Below, in pieces: positions 21,088-27,241 of a stretch of DNA of 27,473 nucleotides. Source of the stretch: a virus. The position numbers and the translations under genes were made by a program. Below the pieces are notes generated by a model. That model saw only the letters and a list, made by a program, of their open reading frames with translations, was not told the origin of the DNA and made no database searches. The stretch spans positions 1-27,473 of IMG/VR virus record IMGVR_UViG_3300020213_000099, one strand, 5' to 3'. The first letter of the stretch is position 1, and each line of letters opens with the position of its first letter.

Positions 21088-21356
21088 GTTCAATCAAATC
21101 GACCCGCATTAAAGTTAAGAGTGCGTGGGCAGAGGTCGAGAATACGTGCAGCGGCGATCAGGTTGTGTTCACCTTTACGGGCCGCAATACGAGGGACCGA
21201 CGCACGACCTCAGTCGTCGAGATAAGCTGGGATATTTGGCCCTACGTCGCGCAGCTAGTTGGGAAGGCTTGGCTCGATGAGCGCGAGCGCCGCCTGCGGA
21301 CCATCAAGGCCATTGATACGTCGCTCGCGATCGAAACCGTGCCATCCCAGCCATGA
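21084..21356 (+). CDS. small unknown protein
   Basis: A 90-residue protein from ATG 21084, overlapping the previous stop (ATGA). The first half is strand-like (STRIKVKSAWAEVENTCSGD, QVVFTFTG), the second helical (LVGKAWLDERERRLRTIKAI). A longer frame starting at 20835 would run antiparallel in frame content to the previous gene and is not chosen. Function unknown. Confidence 0.6.
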   Translation: MSSIKSTRIKVKSAWAEVENTCSGDQVVFTFTGRNTRDRRTTSVVEISWDIWPYVAQLVGKAWLDERERRLRTIKAIDTSLAIETVPSQP

Positions 21357-21640
21357 AGCCACGTCCCACCGGCCCGCAGCCAAACGACCGCCCGTTGCCA
21401 AAGAAGCACCGCTTCGGGCGCGAGGGTGTGCTCGTCTTCAAATTAACCGCTTCGCAGCGCGCCAAGATCGCGCTTGGATACAATGTCCGGGTCTCTGTGA
21501 CGCAGCACTTCGAGCGCAATCCGGGCGACATCCAGGTTGCGACCCGTATTGACGTAACGACGCAAACGGAGTTCGACGCGGGCGATCGGATTGCGCCGCT
21601 CCGGCAAGCGCCAAAGATCGAGAAGGACGGTGCGCAATGA
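21353..21640 (+). CDS. small basic protein, unknown
   Basis: A 95-residue basic protein. The start is Pro-rich (KPRPTGPQPNDRPLPKKHRF); the middle could form a small alpha/beta fold (VLVFKLTASQRAKIALGYNV). ATG overlaps the previous stop and its own stop overlaps the next start, so translation is coupled on both sides. A nucleic-acid-binding role is possible from charge only. Confidence 0.6.
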   Translation: MKPRPTGPQPNDRPLPKKHRFGREGVLVFKLTASQRAKIALGYNVRVSVTQHFERNPGDIQVATRIDVTTQTEFDAGDRIAPLRQAPKIEKDGAQ

Positions 21641-21876
21641 GCGCCGCCGTGATTATTCTGGCGATCATTTCGGTCAATGCGGTCGCGATCATCTATTGGC
21701 TTCTTCGGTGCTCCATCGAGATCGAAGATGAGGCCATGAAGCTTCGCAGAGCCTTGGCTGACCTTGTCCACGCGGAAGACGATCGCCGGTTTCTAACGTC
21801 GTCCAGCCAGCAGCGCGCTATTGGCGACGCGCTGGAGCGTGCACGCCCACTACTCGAACAGGACGGTGAGGCGTGA
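21637..21876 (+). CDS. small membrane protein
   Basis: A 79-residue protein with one N-terminal hydrophobic helix (AAVIILAIISVNAVAIIYWLL) and a charged cytoplasmic-type helix (EIEDEAMKLRRALADLVHAE). Coupled by ATGA to the gene before and by GTGA to the one after. Membrane topology is clear from sequence; function is not. Confidence 0.65.
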   Translation: MSAAVIILAIISVNAVAIIYWLLRCSIEIEDEAMKLRRALADLVHAEDDRRFLTSSSQQRAIGDALERARPLLEQDGEA

Positions 21877-22094
21877 GCTTAAAACGCCATCAGGGGCGCC
21901 CCACTAAAGCCGAAGAGGCCTTCTATGCCGCGTGGGCCAAGATAGTGGATGCGCTGCCTCTGGATACGGTCCTCCGCATGAAGAAGGCGGACGCACCAGG
22001 CGAGTCGTGGATACGCGACCGGTGCCTCCTGAACCAATGTAAGGTGATCATCAAAACACATCACTCCGATTGGGTGATTATCCGAATCCAGTGA
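21873..22094 (+). CDS. small basic protein, unknown
   Basis: A 73-residue protein starting at GTG 21873, which overlaps the previous stop. The start KRHQGRPTKAEEAFYAAW recalls AT-hook-like basic openings (GRPTK) followed by a helix. KADAPGESWIRDRCLLNQCK and a strand-rich end (KVIIKTHHSDWVIIRIQ) complete it. Nucleic-acid binding is a guess. Confidence 0.55.
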   Translation: MSLKRHQGRPTKAEEAFYAAWAKIVDALPLDTVLRMKKADAPGESWIRDRCLLNQCKVIIKTHHSDWVIIRIQ

Positions 22095-22126
22095 AACCAT
22101 TATTCTCAACCGTAACCGAAAGCGAC

Positions 22127-22459
22127 ATGAGCAAATCCATTAAATGGGCAAAGAAAACGCCGAATGCCGTTTCGGCTCAGATCCAAACCGCGCGGACGAC
22201 ATTCGAAAGATGGTGGGCGGACGAGGGGTCCTCGATGCACCCGCTAGCCGGAGAAGCTACGGCGGAGTACGCCAAGCGGATCACCGAGATCGCGTGGATC
22301 AACGGGGCGTATCTATTGGAGGTGTTCAATGAGAATAATGAGTTCCTGAACGATGCGCTCAACGAAGTGCTAAAGGAACTTATCGCTGCCGGCTACACTA
22401 AGGAGCAGCTCGGCGCCGCACGCGCAATGAAAGCAGCGCCAGCCAAGGGTGAGTCGTGA
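22127..22459 (+). CDS. helical phage protein, unknown
   Basis: A 110-residue protein from ATG 22127, chosen over an upstream frame start at 22070 that overlaps the previous gene. It is mostly helical (SAQIQTARTTFERWWADEGS, AEYAKRITEIAWINGAYLLE, LNDALNEVLKELIAAGYTKE). Two Trp near residue 29 are notable. No known motif. Its stop overlaps the next GTG. Confidence 0.6.
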   Translation: MSKSIKWAKKTPNAVSAQIQTARTTFERWWADEGSSMHPLAGEATAEYAKRITEIAWINGAYLLEVFNENNEFLNDALNEVLKELIAAGYTKEQLGAARAMKAAPAKGES

Positions 22460-22686
22460 AAGATCCCACCTTCGATCATCTGCTGACAGAGCTAACAAAC
22501 ATGGCGTGGCACGCCGGTAAGGATGACGGGCGATTCAATTTGGATTTGGACTACTGCGCCAAGCACAAAGCGCTACTTAACCACGTTGCGCGCATCGAGG
22601 CGGATAACGCGAGACTGCGCGAGGAAATTGCCGGCAGGAACGAGGCGCACACCATGCGCGCCATTACGGACGCGCAAAACAGCTAA
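22456..22686 (+). CDS. helical small protein, unknown
   Basis: A 76-residue protein from GTG 22456 (GTGA overlap). It is helical with LLTELTNMAWHAGKDDGRFN at the start and a short coiled coil (HVARIEADNARLREEIAGRN). It is the last member of the coupled chain; 114 bases without a clear gene follow. Confidence 0.55.
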   Translation: MKDPTFDHLLTELTNMAWHAGKDDGRFNLDLDYCAKHKALLNHVARIEADNARLREEIAGRNEAHTMRAITDAQNS

Positions 22687-22800
22687 CGCTTTGCCACCAC
22701 TCGCCCCTTGGGGCTCGGTGCCGCCGGAGCACAACAAGCAAGGCCCTTACCTAGGAGCGGCCATCCGGCATACTTTCGATATAGCTAAACAAACCCAATC

Positions 22801-23121
22801 ATGATCACACAAGAAACAGCATCCGCAATATGGAGCGCCTACCGAGAAATCGCGGCAGCAGAAAAGCTTATCGCGGATATGAAGGCCGAGCGCGAAAGAC
22901 CGTTCGCGGATCGCGATAAATACTCAGCCACGCTCAAAGACGCCTTCGGTTGTCGTCGCCAGCTACAGATGGGTATCCCCAGCGGCGAGAACAGCCATCG
23001 CCTGTTTGATGTGCACCCTGAACTCGCGGAATCAGTTATACGCGCCCACGTCGCAAAGAAAAATGTGGAGCTAGTCGAGGCCAACGAACGCGCGCGAATT
23101 GAACTCAACTCAATCCCGTGA
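22801..23121 (+). CDS. helical protein preceding the resolvase
   Basis: A 106-residue, mostly helical protein (ETASAIWSAYREIAAAEKLI, ADMKAERERPFADRDKYSAT). A turn-rich middle (GCRRQLQMGIPSGENSHRLF) is followed by a second helical pair. Similar two-helix proteins with an IPSG...RLF centre occur in phage early regions, without known function. The start has the leader aaacccaatc; the stop overlaps the GTG of the RuvC-like gene. Confidence 0.65.
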   Translation: MITQETASAIWSAYREIAAAEKLIADMKAERERPFADRDKYSATLKDAFGCRRQLQMGIPSGENSHRLFDVHPELAESVIRAHVAKKNVELVEANERARIELNSIP

Positions 23122-23609
23122 GTGACAACCCTCTGACATTCGCGATCGACCCGGGCAATACGCAGTCGCAGTTCGTAGTGTTCAAAGGTGCTCTCGTCGT
23201 GGACCGCGGGTTCCTCCCAAACGTACTGTTCATAAAAGAGCTTCCGACGTGGCTCAATATCTACAAGCCGCGTTGGGTAGTCATCGAAGGGATTGCATCC
23301 TATGGAATGAGTGTTGGGGCCGAGGTGTTCGAAACGTGCATCTGGATCGGGCGCTTCTATCAGAAGTGCAGCGATTCAGGCTTCGTTCCGGAGATCATGC
23401 TGCGCCGCGAGGTGAAGCTGCATCTGTGCGGGACCACCAAGGCGAAGGACGGCAACGTCCGGCAGGCCATCATTGACAGATTCGGAGGCAAGGATGCCGC
23501 CATCGGAAGGAAAGCCACGCCCGGCGTGCTATACGGGATCACTTCACACGCGTGGGCCGCATTGGCCCTCGCGATCACCTTCACAGACAAGAAGACAGGA
23601 CGCGTATGA
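23118..23609 (+). CDS. RuvC-like Holliday junction resolvase / RNase H-fold nuclease
   Basis: A 163-residue protein. [14 protein letters not shown] gives the first strand with Asp11, [14 protein letters not shown] the second acidic residue Glu57, then [20 protein letters not shown] and [15 protein letters not shown] the last motif. This is the order of phage RuvC-like proteins that cut branched DNA during recombination or packaging. The usual final Asp is replaced by a His in SHAWAAL, as I recall for some phage relatives. It starts at GTG, overlapping the previous stop. Confidence 0.7.
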   Translation: MSDNPLTFAIDPGNTQSQFVVFKGALVVDRGFLPNVLFIKELPTWLNIYKPRWVVIEGIASYGMSVGAEVFETCIWIGRFYQKCSDSGFVPEIMLRREVKLHLCGTTKAKDGNVRQAIIDRFGGKDAAIGRKATPGVLYGITSHAWAALALAITFTDKKTGRV

Positions 23610-23722
23610 AAGAGCACCCAATTTTATTCAAAGGCGAGATGGTCCGCGCGATCCTTGCCGGCACCAAGACGCAGACGCGGAGGATCGCAAAACTCACTCC
23701 AGATGGGCGAAACTCGTTTTAA
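23606..23722 (+). pseudogene. truncated ASCH-domain-type gene
   Basis: ATG 23606 overlaps the resolvase stop (ATGA) and opens a 38-residue frame: [20 protein letters not shown] then TRRIAKLTP. The PILF[18 protein letters not shown] opening is strongly reminiscent of phage ASCH-domain proteins, which normally run well over 100 residues and bind RNA or act in nucleotide metabolism. Here a TAA comes 38 codons in and the next gene begins 23 bases later, so the rest of the domain is missing. It could instead be a functional mini-protein; retention of a clean start favours recent loss or a kept fragment. Confidence 0.6.
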
Positions 23723-23744
23723 CGCATCCAGAGTATTTAATCAC

Positions 23745-24080
23745 ATGAGCAATATCAACGGACATGCATCGCAACGCCCGGACGTCCCGTGGGTCGTTCA
23801 CTTCGCCCTGCAGTCGGAATTCGTTAAGCTGGCGTCCGCGCTTGGCGTGGAGATCGCGGACGGGATGGCGTTCGGCGAAGCAATTACAAAGTGCCGGACC
23901 CGGGTGCGCGTTGCGGCAATCAAGGCCGACCAGTACGAGAAGGTCCTGACCTTCATCGACAGCGCCTCCGACGCGCTCTCTTACCAGAAAAACCCGGACG
24001 CGCTCCGGGCGTACACTCTATTACAACGTGCCCTGTCGCTGCTGGATGAACTCGCCGGGCCGAAGGAGGAATCCAAATGA
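23745..24080 (+). CDS. helical phage protein, unknown
   Basis: A 111-residue protein from ATG 23745; leader tatttaatcac, no Shine-Dalgarno sequence. A longer frame from 23655 overlaps the truncated gene and is discarded. After a polar start it is helical (FALQSEFVKLASALGVEIAD, ADQYEKVLTFIDSASDALSY, AYTLLQRALSLLDELAGPKE). No motif seen. ATGA overlap couples it to the next gene. Confidence 0.6.
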   Translation: MSNINGHASQRPDVPWVVHFALQSEFVKLASALGVEIADGMAFGEAITKCRTRVRVAAIKADQYEKVLTFIDSASDALSYQKNPDALRAYTLLQRALSLLDELAGPKEESK

Positions 24081-24253
24081 CAATCGACGACGTGATAAAC
24101 AGCTTGGTCGAGTCGGAGGCGGTCGCGTTGGCGCTGAAAGACGCAATCTCCACCTACCGGCAGGACGACAAGACGGTCTTCGTGACAGCCGAGCGGCGGG
24201 AGGCATGGATCGCTGTACTGGAAAAATTCAACACACTTAAGGAGACGGTATAA
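24077..24253 (+). CDS. 58-residue helical protein
   Basis: ATG 24077 overlaps the previous stop and has a strong GGAGG eight bases upstream, inside the previous gene. The frame ends at TAA 24251-24253, immediately before the nuclease ATG. It is two helices (INSLVESEAVALALKDAIST, ERREAWIAVLEKFNTLKETV). Its 3' end carries AAGGAG, the ribosome site of the nuclease gene. Confidence 0.6.
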   Translation: MTIDDVINSLVESEAVALALKDAISTYRQDDKTVFVTAERREAWIAVLEKFNTLKETV

Positions 24254-25501
24254 ATGAACCTCGCCCCCACATCCCACCATCCGCTCGGGCCATCCACTTG
24301 GCCCGCAATCTCCGAATGCGCCGACTTCGAATCAATCCCTGACGTGGATCTTGAAGAGATCGACGGCGAGGAGGCCGAAGAAGACAACACGCCCCGCGGG
24401 AGAGGCATCGTGAAGCACAAGGCCGTTGCCATGCTGTTGGGCGGCGACCTTGCCATGCGCCAAGGTGCGCTTGAAGGACTCAGTGAAAGCGAGCGCGGCG
24501 AAGTGCAATGGGTGGCCGAGAAGGCCGTACAGATCGCCGAACAGAACGGTTACACGCAATCCGACATGATACTCGAGCAGCGAGTGACGATGTTGAAACC
24601 GGATTCGTTCGAGCCGTTGTACTTTGGGACTGGTGACGGCGAGGTGGGCCCCATCGACATGGATTGGAAGTTTGGCCTGCAAAGAAATTATTTCCCCCAG
24701 CTCGTCGGCTACGCCCTCCCCAAGATGGAGGCGCGAAACGAGAAACGTCGCATCGGTTACCTCATATACGGACGGCTGAAGCGCGTCGAACGCTACGTGC
24801 TCGACCGCCGCACCGTCGAGACCGTCGCTTACGGACTGCTCGCACGTCGCTTGGCGCCAGACCGCAAGCCAACGCCCTGTTCCTACTGCGGCTTCTGCGC
24901 CAAGGCCGCAACCTGCTCTGCCCTGTCTGCAACGCCCGTCGCCCTGACCGAACGCCGCGAGGACTGGGTCACGAAGTTGCCGAGTCCGCATGTGTCGCAG
25001 TTGCGGGATCCGACGTGGCTCGGGGCTGCGATGTTTATCAAGCGCCGCTACCTCGACACGTGGACCAAAGCGGTAGATTTCGCCTGTGCGTCTCTGGCGG
25101 CACAGGGGATCATCCCAGCAGGGTTCAATATCCAACACCAGAAGGGCCGCACGTCGATTGCCGACATGCAGAAGGCCTTTGCCGTCCTTGAGCCGATCGT
25201 GGGGCCCGCCGTGCTGTGGGACGTCATGGGCGCCGCTCTAGGCACGCTGGCGAAGGCATACGCGGCCGACGCCGGCATACCCGAGACACGCGCCAAAGCC
25301 GCGATCACCGGCGCATTGGAGGCCGCGGGACTGCTCTCCTACGGCGAGCCCATCATCAAACTTGTGGCCGACAAGAACGCCGAGGCCATCATCCGCACTG
25401 CGCTCGACCAGCACAGATTTGTGCAGCTACCGGAAAAAAGCGTTGACCTGGATAGGGAATCTTCCGAGGGTGCGGACGCTTCTACGGAAGCCCGTGATTG
25501 A
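24254..25501 (+). CDS. Cas4/RecB-like PD-(D/E)XK exonuclease with Fe-S cysteine pattern
   Basis: A 415-residue protein. The start (SHHPLGPSTWPAISECADFE) with GRGIVKHKAV near 50 recalls DUF2800/RecB-family phage nucleases, in which an early Ser/Trp/Cys motif and a His precede the core. IDMDWKFG (134-141) supplies the D-x-K of the PD-(D/E)XK site, followed by the QL-x-GYAL helix (149-155). C22 plus C212-x2-C215-x5-C221 is the arrangement of the AddB/Cas4 iron-sulphur cluster; C209 is an extra Cys. The remaining 190 residues are helical and may be a separate domain. It would resect DNA ends for the RecT-like protein. Confidence 0.6.
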   Translation: MNLAPTSHHPLGPSTWPAISECADFESIPDVDLEEIDGEEAEEDNTPRGRGIVKHKAVAMLLGGDLAMRQGALEGLSESERGEVQWVAEKAVQIAEQNGYTQSDMILEQRVTMLKPDSFEPLYFGTGDGEVGPIDMDWKFGLQRNYFPQLVGYALPKMEARNEKRRIGYLIYGRLKRVERYVLDRRTVETVAYGLLARRLAPDRKPTPCSYCGFCAKAATCSALSATPVALTERREDWVTKLPSPHVSQLRDPTWLGAAMFIKRRYLDTWTKAVDFACASLAAQGIIPAGFNIQHQKGRTSIADMQKAFAVLEPIVGPAVLWDVMGAALGTLAKAYAADAGIPETRAKAAITGALEAAGLLSYGEPIIKLVADKNAEAIIRTALDQHRFVQLPEKSVDLDRESSEGADASTEARD

Positions 25502-25536
25502 GAATCGCGGCAGAATCCAAAATGAAAACCAAATTT

Positions 25537-25607
25537 CCGCACCCTAGCTTGCCCATGCCACGCCTAATTTTGGGGGCGCGCATGATTCTCTCTCGCGTAG
25601 GGTGCGG
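25537..25607 (+). other. long-range hairpin before the replication gene
   Basis: CCGCACCCTA (25537-25546) pairs perfectly with TAGGGTGCGG (25598-25607). Inside, CATGC with CGCC can pair with GGCG and GCATG with small bulges, so the whole 71 bases may fold as one bent stem. TTTTT follows three to five bases after it (gatcctttttg). It could terminate the upstream transcript or control the replication gene, whose start lies 60 bases beyond. No promoter is obvious in this 166-base gap. Confidence 0.5.
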
Positions 25608-25667
25608 GATCCTTTTTGTCGAGGCGTTTAGCCCTGCGATGTCTGTAAAACCCAAGGATTTAAACTT

Positions 25668-26606
25668 ATGAGCAAGCGATTCACCGAGACAAACAAGTGG
25701 TGCAACCCGTGGTTCCGCAAGCTTGACCCAAAGAGGAAGCTTCTCTGGGTTTACCTGACGGACAACTGCGACCAGGCGGGCGTTATCGAAATCGACTGGG
25801 AGCTAGCTACCTTTCAAATCGGTACGCGGGTGTGCGCAAAGGATCTCGACGCCTTTGAGGGTCGAGTCGCTACCCTACCGAAGGATAAGCTCTGGATCCG
25901 CACGTTCGTCCAGTTCCAGTACGGCAAAATTTCGCGCGAATGTAAGCCTCACAACCCGGTGTTTGCGGCCTTGGATCGGCATGGACTGACCGAAGCGGAC
26001 CTTACAGAGCCGCTGGTTGAAACTGGTGTCGATGGCGAAACGAAGGGTAACGAAAGCCTTTCGGATAGGCTATCGAAGGGTAACGAAAGCCTTTCGGATA
26101 GGCTATCGAAGGGTATGCCAAAGGCTATCGAAGGTGTTATCAAACCCTCTCCGAGGGTTGAAGAAGAGGAAAAGGAAAAGGAAAAGGAAAAGGAAAACGC
26201 GCGCGACCCAATTTTGTTTATCGACGCCGACGTGATTTACGCCGCCTATCCGCGAAAACAGGGGCGCCAAGACGCGATCCGCGCGATCGCCAAGGCCATG
26301 ACCAAGTGCGAGCCAGAGAAGCTTTTGAGCGCCACCGTGGCGTACGCTGCCGCCGTTGCACGATGGCCCGAAGATGCTCGCAAATTCGTGCCCCACCCCG
26401 CGACGTGGTTCAATGGAGGCGGCTACGAGGACGACCCGAAGGAGTGGGAGCGTGGCGACGGCCGCAAGGCCACCCTGCCCACCGCCGACATCTACACCGA
26501 GCCATTCGGCTGGCAGGAGCGTGCGAAGAGGCTCTGGCCGGACGGTGAAATCCCGAAAACATGGTTCGCGCTGTCCTCCACGGCGCGACTCGACCTCATC
26601 AAGTAA
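25668..26606 (+). CDS. replication initiator / replisome organizer
   Basis: A 312-residue protein. Residues 1-110 (KRFTETNKWCNPWFRKLDPK, LLWVYLTDNCDQAGVIEID) match the N-terminal winged-helix domain of phage replisome organizers that bind origin DNA. A linker follows with two copies of KGNESLSDRLS and a Lys/Glu run (EEEEKEKEKEKE). The C-terminal domain (AYPRKQGRQDAIRAIAKAM, then FVPHPATWFNGGGYEDDPKE) is the usual partner domain that recruits a helicase or loader. The linker DNA carries iterons, as in lambda O. The start has an A/T-rich leader (ggatttaaactt). No helicase gene is seen downstream within the window. Confidence 0.75.
   Translation: MSKRFTETNKWCNPWFRKLDPKRKLLWVYLTDNCDQAGVIEIDWELATFQIGTRVCAKDLDAFEGRVATLPKDKLWIRTFVQFQYGKISRECKPHNPVFAALDRHGLTEADLTEPLVETGVDGETKGNESLSDRLSKGNESLSDRLSKGMPKAIEGVIKPSPRVEEEEKEKEKEKENARDPILFIDADVIYAAYPRKQGRQDAIRAIAKAMTKCEPEKLLSATVAYAAAVARWPEDARKFVPHPATWFNGGGYEDDPKEWERGDGRKATLPTADIYTEPFGWQERAKRLWPDGEIPKTWFALSSTARLDLIK
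26041..26134 (+). repeat. iterons, probable replication origin inside the initiator gene
   Basis: A 33-bp unit (26041-26073) is repeated exactly at 26074-26106, then a partial copy (26107-26128) and a short one follow. Each unit begins CGAAGG (26041, 26074, 26107, 26129), so spacings are 33, 33 and 22, all multiples of 11. Each full unit contains two small dyads, GAAAGCCTTTC and GATAGGCTATC. An A/purine-rich tract follows at once. This is the lambda-like origin design: iterons plus an easily opened tract within the O-type gene. Confidence 0.7.
26168..26197 (+). repeat. (GGAAAA)5 polypurine tract beside the iterons
   Basis: Five exact copies of GGAAAA in a longer purine run starting near 26160. 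It codes for alternating Lys and Glu in the linker of the initiator. In an origin such a tract could aid unwinding. Confidence 0.6.
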
Positions 26607-26728
26607 ATCCCAACGGCGCCGGCCCTGTTTACGTCAAAAGATTCGCGGCTTACCTCGAATCCAAGGGGCTTGAAAGCAAGCGGGGGACGGGCGGGGTCCG
26701 AAGTTGGATTGGTCTGTCCATGAACTGA
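26561..26728 (+). CDS. candidate 55-residue gene overlapping the initiator end
   Basis: ATG 26561 opens a 55-residue frame to TGA 26726-26728, overlapping the last 46 bases of the initiator gene in another frame. Residues 16-55 (NPNGAGPVYVKRFAAYLESK, then RGTGGVRSWIGLSMN) look protein-like, while the first 15 lie in the overlap and are less so. It might be a small winged-helix-like fragment or the displaced end of another gene. No ribosome site was found. Confidence 0.35.
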   Translation: MVRAVLHGATRPHQVNPNGAGPVYVKRFAAYLESKGLESKRGTGGVRSWIGLSMN

Positions 26729-26774
26729 TTGCATCACCGAAACCATGCAATCCAAGATCAGAAAAGCTGGAATT

Positions 26775-26856
26775 AGTGACGCGAGTGACGCCACTGCGGA
26801 AACTTTTCCTACGCGTGGGTATAGAAAGTTTCCGCACTCGCGTCACTCGCGTCACT
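26775..26856. repeat. 32-bp inverted repeat of GTGACGCGA units
   Basis: The left arm (26775-26806) and right arm (26825-26856) are complementary in 30 of 32 positions around an 18-base loop that contains ACGCGT. Each arm is itself made of direct GTGACG/CGA units (AGTGACGCGAGTGACG) plus GCGGAAACTTT. The structure could be a cruciform, a transcript hairpin or an iteron pair for an initiator or primase. Confidence 0.7.
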
Positions 26857-26890
26857 CGTCGCCCGAAAATGGACCCTTCGACGCCATTCA

Positions 26891-26991
26891 ATGACGGGGT
26901 GACGGGCTGTTTCTATGTTATTCAAAAAAATATAAAGAAAGAGAGCTTAGGGGATTCCCATGAACTACGAGACACCCCGTCACCCCGTCAT
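26891..26991. repeat. second inverted repeat around an A/T-rich tract
   Basis: ATGACGGGGTGACGGGCTG (26891-26909) and CACCCCGTCACCCCGTCAT (26973-26991) are complementary in 18 of 19 positions. The 63-base spacer includes an A/T-rich tract (TTCAAAAAAATATAAAG). The arms share the TGACG core with the repeat 35 bp upstream. Origin, primase or regulator binding are all possible. Confidence 0.65.
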
Positions 26992-27019
26992 GACCAGTTA
27001 ACCGCGCCGCGAATAGACA

Positions 27020-27238
27020 ATGACCCACTCAACGCCACGACCTGACCTCGACAAACGCGCGGAACCGGTGGGGCGTGCGGTCTTGGGGAACCCGTCAATC
27101 GTGTCACTAACAGTGTGCCGCGCGCGTGGTGAAAATCTTGGGGCAATACGCCGCCCCCCTCCCCTTGGGTTCGGCTGCATGAAACCTACACCTTTTGGTA
27201 AACACCGCATCTACAAAGTCAAACGAACCACATCTTAA
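27020..27238 (+). CDS. doubtful 72-residue basic protein
   Basis: A plus-strand frame from ATG 27020 to TAA 27236-27238, three bases before the next ATG. It is rich in Arg and Pro, with a middle (AVLGNPSIVSLTVCRARGEN) and a basic end (GKHRIYKVKRTTS). No motif and no ribosome site. The close spacing to the next gene mildly supports coding; the composition is also that of a chance frame. Confidence 0.3.
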   Translation: MTHSTPRPDLDKRAEPVGRAVLGNPSIVSLTVCRARGENLGAIRRPPPLGFGCMKPTPFGKHRIYKVKRTTS

Positions 27239-27241
27239 ACC

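Noticed and set aside
26041-26134. CRISPR array
   Set aside because: The repeats are tandem with no unique spacers, lie inside a coding gene and keep its frame.
26704-27045. 113-residue frame across the GTGACG inverted repeats
   Set aside because: It needs a TTG start, crosses both sets of repeats and ends with no recognisable fold. Its Val-Thr-Arg content comes from the repeat DNA itself. Kept only as an alternative reading in the repeat finding.
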